This document shows, one piece after another, positions 11,095-22,086 of a DNA stretch of 64,000 nt (position 1 is its first letter; each line of letters begins with the position of its first letter). This DNA comes from Ophiobolus disseminans (lineage: Eukaryota; Ascomycota; Dothideomycetes; Pleosporales; Phaeosphaeriaceae), in the NCBI GenBank assembly GCA_010093685.1, contig MU006243.1:430929-494928 (forward strand). Direction: 5' to 3'. The position numbers and the translations under genes were made by a program. The notes under the pieces were generated by a model. It worked only from the letters and a program-made list of their open reading frames with translations. It did not search any database and was not told the origin of the DNA.

Positions 11095-11985
11095 ATGGCT
11101 TCATACTATCCTCGTGCATTTTGTCGAGCTATTCGCCCCGCCTCGCGAGCATCATTAAGCTATCAGCGCCGGGTCACCCCGCTGTTGCGTCGTGGCCTGG
11201 TGCTCCCTGCTCAACAGCCGCGGTTGAGGTTGGGATCAGTTGGTATGCGTCAGACCACAACGAGATGAAGACTGCGTGTAATGCTTTTGGTAGCGCCCAA
11301 TTTCCAGGCAAAAACTACGCATGGCGACATCGACTTCCACAAGTTCTTAGACGGCAAATGGTGTGTACTTTTCTCGCACCCAGCTGATTTTACACCGGTT
11401 TGTACCACGGAGCTTGGCGCCTTCGCAAGATTGAAGCCTGAATTCGATGCTCGGGGCGTCCAGATGATCGGCTTGGTATACAATAGCTCTCCTTACTATG
11501 TCGAAGTATTTGGTTAATGCACCGCGTAGAGCACCAACGATCTCACATCCCACGACGAATGGGTCTCCGACATCAACAAAGTCTCAAACATTACCGTGCA
11601 ATTTCCCATCATCGCCGATGCCGACCGCGCTGTTGCTTTCCTCTATGATATGATCTCACAGGACGACTTCGAGGCACTCTAAAAGACTGGTGGTATTGCT
11701 TTCACCATCCGCTCCGTTTTCATCATCGACCCGGCCAAGAAAATCCGTCTAACGATGACATATCCTGCCAGTACAGGACGCAACACGAGCGAGGTGTTGA
11801 GAGTTATCGACGGGCTGGAGTTGGCAGATAAGAAGGGCATTGCGACCCCGATCGACTGGACGACTGGGGACGATGTCATCGTGCCGCCAAGTGTGAGTAC
11901 GGAGGATGCGAAGAATAAATTTGGCGATGGAAACGTGAAGGAGGTCAAGAGGTATTTGAGATTTGTGGATGGCAAGGGCATTTGA
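11095..11985 (+). pseudogene. prx1: Mitochondrial 1-Cys peroxiredoxin (PRX1-type), interrupted by in-frame TAA
   Basis: Exons 11095-11242, 11294-11475 and 11530-11985. Both introns (51 and 54 nt) restore conserved joins: RLRLGSV|APNFQAKTTHGD and VQMIGL|STNDLTSHDEW. The N-terminal 45 residues are Arg-rich without acidic residues, fitting a mitochondrial presequence. The active site DFTPVCTTE has the peroxidatic Cys at residue 86. Exon 3 continues with QFPIIADADR, then reaches TAA at 11680-11682 (codon 161). The same frame goes on for 100 conserved codons (GGIAFTIRSVFIIDPAKKIR, then TPIDWTTGDDVIVPPSVSTE) to TGA at 11983. As read, the product lacks the C-terminal half of the Prx6/PRX1 fold. Whether this is a true null allele, readthrough or a sequence error cannot be told here. 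Confidence 0.8.
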
Positions 11986-12160
11986 AAGAGTTATACATGT
12001 GGAGCGGTGGAATCTTTGGCCATGTGAGACCTTCTGGCATACACGTGCACGAATGATCTCAACTCTCTCAAAGGGTCTATTTGGGTTGCAGCCAAAAAGA
12101 AGCAGGAGGCGAAAGTTGAGATTACCCAAATTATCCTGGACCTGAATCATACTATTTCGT

Positions 12161-14056
12161 CTATGCTCCAAGGTACCACCCCTTGCCTCCAGCAATCTGT
12201 GGACTTGCCATATTTGGTAAGATCTTGAACAAACTGCGATGAATAGCAATCAGCGCTCTATCAGCCTCATAGCCTTCGATAACGGCCGAAATATTCGTCT
12301 CACTTGCACCTGTTCTGGTATTTAACTTTCTGCGGTTCCAACGCCTGTGCGCGAATTACTTACCTTGCGAGATCATCTCGATGTTAATGTCGTTCTTCGC
12401 AAGCACACTGAAGAACTCTGCACTCACGCCTACCATTTGCTTGAGCCCATCACCGATCAGGCTGATGATGGCCATGTCAGAGAGGACGTCAATGGCACCG
12501 AGCGTGTCGAACATTTCGAGAGCGGAGCGCAACTCGTGGTCTTCGATTATTTGGCTCCCATCTCCGTTAACGCGCTTCATGTGTATGGACGCTATAGCTT
12601 CTTCCGATGGGAGCAGGGCTAGTGAGACGTTCATTTCGCTTGACGATATGAGATCGATCTTGAGGCCGTGTTGTTCAACAGCGGAGAAAATCTTTGCGAG
12701 GTAGCTACTCGAGCTGCATGAACGATCGCGAGCTTGAATATTGAGTACGAGCATATTCTGCTTGACACTGACCGCGACCGGCTTGGTTGGAGGCTTCTTT
12801 GCAGCATTGGTCCTTGGGCGTCTGGTACGAATAGAAACGTTTCCGTTCGTGACATGCTCTTGTTTAGCAGCACCATACATGATAGGATCGATCCTTGTCC
12901 CACCATTGCCAGGATTGAGGACGTTCTTGATTTGTATTGGGATGCTCGCTCTCAGGACATGCTCCATGGTGGAGGGATGGATAACTTCCGCGCCATAGAA
13001 CGACAATTCAGCAGCTTCGGATGGAGATATCGATGCCAATAGCGAAGCTGTAGGCACCTTGCGCGGATCAGCATTAAACACGCCATCGACTTCTTTCCAT
13101 ATTTGTAGTTCTTGGGCTTCCAGTGCCACAGCTACCAGTGCTGCACATAGGTCAGAATACCCCCGCCCGACAGTTCTCAACAGGCCCCGGGGCATCCCTC
13201 CAAAGAAACCAGTGATGATGGGAATGCCGTTCATGGAGTCTCGCCCAATACGACTCGTTATCTCCCGTGTGATTGCTTTGTAAATTGACCTACCTAGCTG
13301 CGACGGACGTGCTCCATCTTGAGAGTGAGAAGAAGACAAGTCAATCAAATCGATGCAAACAGCCTTTTCCCCAAGGGAACGTAGCAACGCCGTCATGAAC
13401 AGGCAACTTATCTTTTCGCCTCTGCTCACCGCGAAGTCCCTCGTTTGTTCAGTAAACTTCTGAGCTTGCTGGGCGCCGCGTAGGACTACCAAAACCCGAG
13501 CAATTTCTTCGTCTATCTCCTCAGCGAGCTGGTCAATAACTTCTTTCGTCCCTATGACTGTGGTTGCGGCTTTGATATGCTCATCTCTAACGGCTGCTAT
13601 TGTTGTTTCAAAATCTCTCGCACCCGGCACCTGCGCCTCCATGATGGCTCTAAGAAGCCTAAAAAGAGGTCAGCCGACACTATAGCGTCAATGGGTTCAG
13701 TTGAAACACTCACCGACTTGTCGTCCCATTATCCTTCCTAGTATCGCTGCGAGCGGAGCAAACGACTGCAACTCGAAACTGCCCTTGCCGTGGGGACCTA
13801 AGAAAGGTCAAAATGCAATCGAAATGTGCAGAGCTCAAAGGAGCATGGCGAAGCTGAATTCCGCTCACCTGACGATGTCTTGGAAAACCTCCATCGGAAA
13901 CTTCCCTATGCTCGTCCCGCCAAATTTCTGCACGACCCATGGCAGTCGTGATGGTTTACGGTGACCATTCCGGAGATGATATTGCGAAACATCGCCGTTC
14001 TCATCAGTGACGTTGCAAGGGGAAGATCTATCAGTCTGCTCAACCTGAATCGTCAT
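12161..14056 (-). CDS. hom3: Aspartokinase (aspartate kinase)
   Basis: Four exons on the minus strand: 14056-13869, 13797-13714, 13658-12364 and 12309-12161; 571 aa. It phosphorylates aspartate, the first step to threonine, methionine and isoleucine. Seen: WVVQKFGGTSIGKF (residues 40-53, ATP-binding KFGGTS), VAVVCSARS, GFFGGMPRGLLRTVGRGYSDL (substrate/ATP loop), EVDGVFNADPRKV, then two C-terminal ACT domains ending in ISQGASETNISAVI. The small exon 2 is needed to connect DIVR to SPRQGQFRVAVVC. The last intron joins ISQG to ASETN. The stop is 175 bp from the convergent peroxiredoxin stop. The fungal enzyme is usually feedback-inhibited by threonine through its ACT domains. Confidence 0.93.
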
Positions 14057-15008
14057 TCTAACGCAGCAAGATATCGTAGAGTCAAGTTTTGTCTAGTGCC
14101 CGTAGTACAGTTCTGTGAAAAGGATATTCGACGCTCACAGTGGCCTAGCAAGGTCGGTCCTATATCTCACCAGACAGTACCATGTGGAAAACAAGAATAA
14201 TCGATTCGCCCATCGACCTCGGGACTCTGACCTCACCTGCACGTTCATGGCCCCATGAAAGCGGAAAATGCACTAGCACGGATGTCTCACTGAAAACACA
14301 GTAGGCCGTTAGCGACACACATAAGCACTAGTAACATGCAAGTCTATCGCTAAGTTAGAGCGACAGGGAAGCTGCTCCATCTGCAGAGGGTGCATCCGAA
14401 ACCAGGATTCCTTAGTTATGCAACGCAGATGAATGCAACATTCGCCATCGTTGATCTTGACCTACCTACCCTGAGATTCAGCCACAGGCTCTAGCTGCAT
14501 CGTGTGAGATGTCATCGTGCAGGCCGACATCGCCGCGTGAAAGTCCGGGAAATCTATACCCCTTTAGGATTGCGACACTGGGCAGTCGAAGCTGGAATCC
14601 GAAATCCTAGAGTTTTACGTGGCTTTGTGTAGGACTATCTACTTGCCGTATTCGTCAAGGATTGCGGGGGCTGTGGGCGATCGGCTCGGCGGGGTGTTTG
14701 TTGTCATTTGTACCACCGAAGTGGAGGTAGCCCGATACGGTAAACTTGTGGTCTTGCACGAGGTGAAATCTCCGTACGCAGCAAGTCATGGACATAGTAG
14801 TGACAAGTAACAGATGTGGTCTTCGGATAGATCAAATTCTCAAAACGTAAGGGAATATCAGTCTGGATGGTAAAGAGCGCTGGTAGAGGGCGCTTGAAAC
14901 CAAATGTTTCATGTTCAATGCTTTTTATCCCGTTTGAGTGAGCTACCAAGGTGCTAAAAACCTCGCGCTTAGCGATTACCATCTTCAACCGTATCAAAGC
15001 CCAAAACT
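14057..15008. other. Upstream region of aspartokinase / downstream of the peptide transporter
   Basis: About 950 bp, no supported gene. Small ORFs only (for example 14619-14810). Confidence 0.5.
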
Positions 15009-16912
15009 TTAAGCTTCCACCTTCTCATCGTGCCCACTGCTCGGCGTGGCACTCCTATCTCCCTGCAAAACCGCATCATTCAAATTCTCATCGATCTTAT
15101 CCAGCTTCCTGAATGCGCCCCAGAAGATCCCAGCGTTGAGAGCCATCACACCGGTCAAACTACCATAAACAATCACCATATTAGGATCCTCCGCCACAGG
15201 ACTAATGGCCATGCCAAGCGCACTGCCTACTCCAGCCATGAAAACGCTGACAGCTTGAACACAGCTCTTCATTCTCGCGGGCGCCTTGCTGTAGGCATAT
15301 TCATAGCTTGTTGTAAGAGCGAGCAACTCGGCGAACGCCATGGCCACGTAAACTGGCGTTTGCAAAAAGACATTCACGTGATTTGGAATCCGGCCGCCCT
15401 TCCCGGCAGGACAGTCGAGTGGCTGATGGTAGCAAGGGCCAGTCTCATAGATGAGCTGTTGAATCCCGGTTGCGAGAGCGAGGGACAGTGCCATGAAGAG
15501 AAAACCGGCCGCCAGACGAGCGATAGGGCGAAAAGGAATGTGATGGCGCTGGAGGAAGGGATAAAGCCAGTTTTGCACGACAGGCCCGAAAACAATACAA
15601 GCTATTGGGTTGAGGGTTTTGAAGAGGTCGTTAGGGATGCCGTAGGTTTGCATCTGGGCGGCTTGTGAGATAAGATTGTTGAAAGCTTGGCCCCAGCAAA
15701 GCCAAAAGATTGGGAGACCAAGACTGTGATGCAGTTAGCGAGGTTAATACATGATAGATGGGATACTCCATACGAGACTCGGCACGCTAGAAGTGCACGT
15801 TTCAGATCATCAATGAACTTGTCGTCCCAAGATACCGTGCGACCGTAGTTTGCGAGTTGCGGCCCGGGCTTTGCGCTGTCCATTTGGAAACCGCTTTTAC
15901 ATGCGCATATACAGGCGGAGAAGGCTTGAGGCATGATATTACCTCGCGCTGGCTCGTGTACTAAAGTGTATGTCAGTAGAAGTTTCGTAAAGAATTGTCG
16001 ATTGCGCTCACCAAACTTGGTTCTCCAGACGACGAGAATAAATACAGAAACCCAAAGAGCTAGGAAAGACAGCAAATATGCCGCCCAGAAGCCCACGTAC
16101 TTCTCTAGAAGCGTTGTCGCGAGCCCTCCTAGAGAGCCGATGTTGATCATCCTTGTTACGATCAGTTGTACCCATGTAGGTGAGCGTAGAAAGGAAGTAC
16201 CAATACCACATGTTGTAAATATACTGCACTGTGAGCGTTCGGTCCACAATGACCCTTTCTCCAGATTTTAGGGTCTCAATCCTCAATTCCGTCTCCACAT
16301 ACTGATCTGCCACAAACGGCGACACTGTGGTCTTGACACCTCCAGCTCCAATGCCGATCAGGACCATTGCAACAGCGAGTCCACCTCCCCCAGCGCCTCC
16401 TCGCAAAGCCGGAGGCAATGCTGTCAAGAAGAGCACCAACATACCCAACAGCTCGAGTCTGTTTCATGCGTGCAAAGTCAGCGCCCACAACTCTCGGACT
16501 GCGACACGCGCACTTACGCAAAACTGCCCAGGATAGCCTTATATCGCCCTGTCCACTTGTCTGCCACAACTGCCATCGGTACCGGTGTCAAGAACCCAAA
16601 CGTGATGAAAGCGTAATTGATAATCGTGGCCTTGGCCTGGCCCATACCCAGCGCTCCCGGTCGGAAGGGGTCATTGATGCTATTTTGCATGTAATTTTGG
16701 AAGGGCGCGCTCGCGCCGTAGAAAGCAAAGCGCTCGAACATGCCCATGAGGGCCGCCGCCCAGACTGTTAAAGGAATGCTATCGCGGGTGCGGCGGAGGG
16801 TGGTGAGGTCCGAGGCGGGTATGGAGGGGCTGGGAATAGATGGAGATTGGGGCGGTGACTTTTCAGAGGAAGAAGAGCTGTGTTCTTGCCTGTGTGGTAG
16901 GAGAACTGACAT
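15009..16912 (-). CDS. ptr2: PTR2/POT-family proton-coupled di/tripeptide transporter
   Basis: Five exons: 16912-16518, 16458-16201, 16151-16012, 15960-15774 and 15723-15009; 564 aa. An N-terminal Ser/Pro-rich cytosolic tail precedes MGMFERFAFYGASAPFQNYM (first POT helix). Motifs follow in order: GIGAGGVKTTVSPFVADQY (POT signature), VQYIYNMWYWMINIGSLGG across intron 2, a central cytosolic loop with WDDKFIDDLKRALLACRV, LPIFWLCWGQAFNNLISQAA, and MQTYGIPNDLFKTLNPIACI in the C-terminal bundle. Introns are 49-59 nt, and each splice was fixed by the family pattern. The C-terminus is short and charged. It lies on the same strand as aspartokinase and the sulfhydrylase. Substrate specificity is inferred from family only. 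Confidence 0.88.
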
Positions 16913-18003
16913 ATTTGCGGTCGCGTTAGTACTCTTACTTGCTATGATGATTGAAGCATGAGTCGTTGTTTTTTCGCTATTTACCTTGAGGTATCATGGC
17001 AAGGTTAGATTATGATGTTGCTCACATGTTCACACGGTTTGTCAGCGGGAGCCTATGGCGTCTGGAAAGTGCAGGCGAGTTTCGTGTGAATGAGGTCATC
17101 GAACAAACACAGGAATCCCTTTGGGATCAGCGCGCAGTACGAGGAGTACACACCACAACATGTGTTGGTACTCGTCGCACATCGGAGCTTGCCAATAACT
17201 GCACAGAAGGCGAGATCAGATTGTGCTGCGAAGTAAGACAAGATCAGCAAGGGCAGGCCGATCAAGCATTGTCGTGGCTTTGGCGTCGCCTTAGCTTGAC
17301 GATCCTCCAAGGAATGGCGTTGGATATTTTGCGTATACCACCTGCTAAGTTGGGTGCCGTATTACGTAGAAGCTCATATTCTTTCCAATGTTTATTGTAT
17401 GGGTCGCGCTAATCCTGGTGTGGCTCGAAGAACCAATCCGAGCTTCTTCGTGCACGTAGGAAGCTAACCGTCGGCGACCGATGCGAAATTGGATCCCACC
17501 CGGATGCACAAAGATTGCTTCCCCATGCTGATCTCGGCCAACTGCATGGCAAAGTAGGCGTGTTAGTCCGAAAAGCGATGATAGGTCGGCGACTACAAAA
17601 CGATCAACCCCGCTTGGTGGGTGATGCAAGGATCTTAGGACACCGTCTTACATCCGCAGCTGCAGGCAGGTGGCATTGCTGAGCGACGGGAGCGGGTGCG
17701 GCGACGGCATGACGTGCTTCACGCTGCTGGTGGCGTGCACGTGGAAGTAGTGTTGGTCCGGCTTATGGAAAGTGAGCAAGGTTTCAGGAGGAAGGACGCG
17801 AGATCAGCATCTCGCATGTGCCGAGGCCACCTACCTAAATAGGCGGGGAGGTGGAGCAACGGGAGCGGAGACGGCATGGCGTGCTATTTGCTGCTAGTGG
17901 CGTGCTTAATTTGACAACCCCAGGGACCTGCACGAACAGACAGCATGTATGCACCAAATTCGAACAACATTTGTTTTTGCGTTATTGTGGCGCAAGCTCG
18001 CGA
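16913..18003. other. Intergenic region with an imperfect direct repeat
   Basis: About 1.1 kb between ptr2 and met17. An ORF at 16996-17412 (+) and a Cys-rich frame at 17053-17310 (-, no ATG) are not supported. Holds the two diverged repeat copies listed separately. Confidence 0.5.
17681..17905. repeat. Imperfect direct repeat, two copies about 170 bp apart
   Basis: Copy A at about 17681-17738 (beginning gagcgacgggagcggg) and copy B at about 17854-17905 (beginning gagcaacgggagcgg) share the core gacggcatg, then cgtgct...gctgct or gctgcta, then gtggcgtgc. Copy B carries a short deletion and several G-to-A or C-to-T type differences. Confidence 0.5.
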
Positions 18004-19591
18004 TTATGTACAATCATGTCCAGCATCCCGCTCCTCTACTAGGCCATCCAGAGCATCGAGCGCCTGTTTCAAGTCGTCGATAATGTCCAACACATTCTCA
18101 GTACCCGCAGACAGTCGGATCAGATCCTCAGTCACCCCACCCGCAATTCTGTCGTCCGGTGCAAGCTGTCGATGAGTGGTGGACCAGGGATGTCCAGTAA
18201 TTGACTTGGAGTCGCCGATGCTGCAGAGTGTTAGCTCATCCTTCAGGTACGTTTGAGTTTCATTGAAACATACTTGGCCGCATTAATGATGAGCCGAAGC
18301 CCATCGATGAATCGAAGGGCGCTAGGAGCGCCGCCCTTGATGCCGAAAGTGAAAACGCTCGAGAGCCCATTCTTGTTGTACCGCTGCGCAAGCCCATGCG
18401 TCTCATGCGACTTGAATGCCAGATGCGACACCCATGCAATTTTTGGGTGCTGGCGCAGCCACTTGGCAACTTCCAAGGCATTGAAAGCCTGTCGCTCGCA
18501 GCGCAGCGACAGCGTCTCCATTCCAATGAGCAGTTGTTGTGCTGCCTGGGCGCTAAGCGTACTGCCATAGTCGCGAAGCTGATTGAAACGAAGATACAGC
18601 GCGAATGCTTCGGAGCCAAAACGACTCCAAAGACTAGTCCCCGGCTGCCCGTCATCAGTAACGTGGAATTGCGGGAAGCGGGATGCGTTGAGCTCCCAGT
18701 CGAAGCTGCCGCTGTCAATTACCACCCCACCCAGGGTCGTGCCATGACCGCCAATCCATTTGGTGGCCGAGTGGACGACGATGTCGACGCCATGGTCAAA
18801 AGGCTGGCAGAAGAAACCACCTGCTGTGAATGTGGCATCGATCTAAATCAGAGTCAGTAAGATACGGCGCAAACTCTCGAGATTTTCGCATACTACAACC
18901 GGAATACCGGCAATATGCGCCTCTCCCACAAGCAGCTCATAGTCCGGAACAGTAAGTCGCGGATTGCCAATGCTTTCACTGAACACCAACTTCGTCTTCT
19001 CATCGACCAAGCTGTGGAAATCTTCGGGCGTGTAGTCGTCTGGTAGGAATCGCGTCTGGATCCCAAGATTCGGTAGAAGGACCTCGAATTGATGAAAGGT
19101 GCCACAGTAGAGGCTGCGCGTTGAAAGTATATTGTCGCCTGCTTTTGCTAGTGCGAGCACCGTCATCAACACCGCTGCAGCGCCAGATGCTACTGCGACG
19201 GCATGTTGACCGCCTTCGAGAGCCAGAATACGCTTCTCAAAGGCTTCAACTGTAGGCTTGTCGCCGTTAACTAAGATATCAAATTGTATGGATTGGAAGC
19301 TTACACTGCCAAAGCGGCTATAGCTGAAACCCCTCTTGGAGAGATTAAAGACTTCGACAGCATCTGCGGACTTGTGGAAGCGGAACGACTGTTGGAAATT
19401 AGTTTAGACCCTTCATTTGGGCCAGCCTTCACTACATACCACAGACGGGTCAATGGGAATGGTGCAGGAGCGATTGTCTTCGTTGCTGTATTCACTAGAC
19501 TGGCGTTAAGCGTCGTTTCGAAGCAAAAGGAATACACCTACTCTCCATGGGTCTGGATGGTCTCAAAGCGACGATTGGCTCTCTCGGGCAT
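18004..19591 (-). CDS. met17: O-acetylhomoserine (thiol)-lyase, PLP-dependent
   Basis: Six exons: 19591-19542, 19494-19440, 19388-19305, 19256-18894, 18842-18274 and 18220-18004; 445 aa. Cys/Met-metabolism PLP family, making homocysteine from O-acetylhomoserine and sulfide. Seen: RRFETIQTHG at the N-terminus, SYSRFGSPTVEAFEKRIL, ASGAAAVLMTVLALAKAGDN, SESIGNPRLTVPDYE, and HSATKWIGGHGTTLGG with the Schiff-base Lys at about 212. The C-terminus has HPWSTTHRQL and a terminal segment beginning RIAGGVTEDL. The WIGGHGTTLGG context and length point to the OAH sulfhydrylase branch rather than cystathionine gamma-synthase or gamma-lyase. The first two exons are tiny and were placed by frame and family pattern, so the N-terminus is the least certain part. 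Confidence 0.85.
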
Positions 19592-19660
19592 CTTGCAGGG
19601 TTTGAGTGAGAATGTTGTTGGAATTTGTTTTTCTGGTTCAATTGTTTGGCTAGCAATGGT

Positions 19661-19677
19661 CTTCCAAGGCTTGGAAG
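19661..19677. promoter_or_regulatory. Perfect 17-bp palindrome upstream of met17
   Basis: CTTCCAAG-G-CTTGGAAG (8+1+8) about 70 bp upstream of the met17 ATG. The factor is unknown; a dimeric regulator site is an inference. Confidence 0.45.
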
Positions 19678-20204
19678 AAATACAGATAGAAGATGGTGCT
19701 TTCATACCTGCAAAGAGTCATTTGTACGCGGCGTTCAACCCCTTCCTGGCTCGTTCCCCGCTTGTAGCCCTGTTTCCCACCTACCATCACAGCTGTGCCA
19801 ATAACGCACAAAAGTCATAATGAAGCAAGAATCGACGTACTAAAAGGATGGTCCCCCTCAATCCTTCCTGGATCAACTCCTCGAATAAGTCCAACACTGA
19901 AAGATCGCCACAAAAGTTGTGATGCTCCCTGCTGTGTGACGTATGAGGTTGTCGCACTAAATCTGCATCTGTGTATCTTGCGGGGACAGCCGCTTCTGTG
20001 GCTGACCTGCATATGCACGTCAATTAAGCCAAACGACCGGTCAATCTCATAATGCAAAAGCGCGTCATGCACATCCCGTTGTTGTACGCCTCATAATGTT
20101 CCACAAGTCTCAAAGGAGCTGCATGTCGATCTGAAATACATTGGAGGCTGCCATGTCAGCTGATCGTATTCAGTGTAACCGAACAAACCATGGCTCACTG
20201 TGAC

Positions 20205-20331
20205 GGAACCTTCCAGTGAAACCCGATGTCGGTGCTGGAACCCTCTACCTGAAGTAGACTTCGTATCCGCACTCTCTGTTAGATTTAAGATCGTCGACTT
20301 CGGGAGATGGGTTCATTGTCTGGAACCTTCC
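20205..20331. promoter_or_regulatory. Two heat-shock-element-like sites
   Basis: GGAACCTTCC occurs at 20205-20214 and again at 20322-20331. Each has the GAAnnTTC core of a two-unit HSE. Function is inferred from consensus only. Confidence 0.35.
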
Positions 20332-20607
20332 AAGATCGGAAGCGCAGAGCCAAGAAATTGACCGGGCGTGAACTTGTTTCGCATAATGTCTTGACCAACG
20401 TGCACTACGTTATGACTGACCATTGGGTGACTACCACGAGATTCGTCCTGCGGGAAGAAAAAAGCGGTGTATCTTGAGAACGCCTCCGCTGATCTCATGC
20501 AAACAAGAAGGTAGGGCACTCAACAATCCCCGAGAGTGACCACACCATCGTCCAATCTTGGAATATGGCGACATCTGTTCATGCATCTTGAGCTACGTAC
20601 TGCCATC

Positions 20608-20617
20608 ATGGTGTCAT
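20608..20617. promoter_or_regulatory. CYS3/MetR-type sulfur-control site
   Basis: ATGGTGTCAT matches the Neurospora CYS3 consensus ATGRYRYCAT at every position. It lies 175 bp upstream of the methyltransferase-like ATG and about 1 kb from met17. Confidence 0.45.
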
Positions 20618-20681
20618 TCACGAACTGACACTCCCGTGACGTCAAGTAGAACTCGACGGACACCGACGAAGAGATAGAGCG

Positions 20682-20687
20682 TATAAA
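20682..20687 (+). promoter_or_regulatory. TATA box of the methyltransferase-like gene
   Basis: TATAAA 105 bp upstream of the ATG at 20792, followed by an A/C-rich leader. Confidence 0.55.
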
Positions 20688-20791
20688 GGTCCTCGCGTCT
20701 GTCGATACACAAGAACATCATCAGACTCACAACCACGTCTTTGACCAACACCACTTCCGCAAGCACAATTTCAACTTCACCATCTTCAACA

Positions 20792-22086
20792 ATGGCTCCT
20801 ATCCGCCTCCCATCACCGATTGAGGACCTTTCCTCCGTGAGAAGTGCCGAAAAGCTAGACAGTAACAAGGGCGACGTCGTGCACAAGCAGAAATTCGATA
20901 TCAAAGAGAGTGAGCTCCATGCCGCGAAGAAATCGAGAAATGTAAACTTCGAAGCGTTCTACGGTATCGAGCCCACTCGGATTGATCGCAGGTTCGACGT
21001 CACGCTATCCGATCACAGTTACTTACCAAAGGTGAAATCCGCTCCTGCAATTCAGCCCCCATCTGCGAACTGACCCAGCGCCTCAGATTGAGAACCCACG
21101 TGCCGACTGGGTGGTGACAGCAGCTACCAATGCCTTCCGAGCGTTCCAAAACGGCGAACTCGGCCAGGTCAAACGCTTCGCAACCATTGGCACGGGCTCG
21201 GGCACCGACGTGATTGCAGCCCTCGACATCTTCCCGGCGATCGAAGCGGTGGCCATGACCGACCTACACGACAGCGTCGTGGCAGCCGCCAAAGCCAACG
21301 TGCTCGCCGCCACCGAGAAAGCAGACGACGAGATCCGAGCCGTGGCCGCGTCGGCGATTGCACGCGCAGGCGACGTGCTAGTCCCATTAAAAGGGCAAGA
21401 GCCGTTCGATTTGATCTACGAGTAAGTCTTCCCCCCACGACAGCTGGGCAGACGAAGCTTACCAAGAGGAAAAGGAACTTGCCCAACATTCCTCTCCCGG
21501 ACACGGCGGACCTGGGCAACGGCCAGGCATCCTCCACGTACGTCGGCGACCGCTCCCAGGACAAGATCCCGCCCTTTGCAAGCACCGCGCTCTTGGACCT
21601 GCACTACGTCGCTCTCTGGCAGGCCAAGACGTTCGGCCTGCTCAGCCCGACCGGCGCGGTCCTATCCAGCATGGGCGGGCGAGTCGCGACGGATGCGATG
21701 CTGAAGCTCGCCGACGCGGCAGGCTTCGTGGGGCGAGTGATTAGCCTTTCGTGGAAGGAGCAGAGCGAGCCAGAGAACGTGATTGGAGGGTATGCCGAGT
21801 TTGAAAAACAGGGCCTAGGGCCGGTGAGTGTGGCCCGAACATCTTCTGTGCATGTCAGCACTAATATCTGCTGTTGCAGTTCTACTTCTACCCAACGGCA
21901 GCGCTAGAGAAAGTCTTCGCCGCATACAAGCCCGCTTCGGCGGCGCTGTGCGCGCAGCAAATCGACATCAAGCTCTCGCGCCACCGTCTGGATGCCACGA
22001 CCGCCCTCCAGAGGTACCGCCAAGGCGAGAAGATCGGACATACTGTGGTTGTCATGGCCAGTGTTCTGAAGACAGGACAGGACTAG
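20792..22086 (+). CDS. SAM-dependent methyltransferase-like protein
   Basis: Four exons: 20792-21031, 21087-21421, 21475-21823 and 21880-22086; 376 aa. The core shows motif I RFATIGTGSGTD (about residues 110-121), acidic MTDLHDSVV after the next strand, and DLIYENLPNIPLP at about 188-200, which sits where HemK/PrmC-type enzymes have their NPPY-like catalytic loop. A Tyr/Phe-rich FYFYPTAALEKVF follows near the C-terminus. The third intron is clean. The acceptor of intron 2 could be 21474 (gives YENLPN) or 21468 (adds two residues). The substrate is unknown; relation to small-molecule or glutamine methyltransferases is an inference. It diverges from met17 and has the nearest copy of the sulfur-control consensus. 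Confidence 0.75.

Larger units (their letters stand above)
19592..20791. other. Divergent promoter region, met17 / methyltransferase-like gene
   Basis: 1.2 kb with no supported gene but with several candidate regulatory sites, listed separately: a 17-bp palindrome, two HSE-like sites, a CYS3/MetR-type site and a TATA box. Confidence 0.6.

Noticed and set aside
11243..11293. A second premature stop (TGA) in the peroxiredoxin gene
   Set aside because: It falls inside a well-formed 51-nt intron whose removal gives the conserved GSVAPNFQA join.
17053..17310. Minus-strand Cys-rich frame that looked like a small secreted protein
   Set aside because: It has no ATG start (begins with TTG) and no proper signal peptide; the cysteines are probably chance.
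16996..17412. 138-codon ORF on the plus strand between ptr2 and met17
   Set aside because: No recognisable domain, no splice partners, composition like surrounding non-coding DNA.
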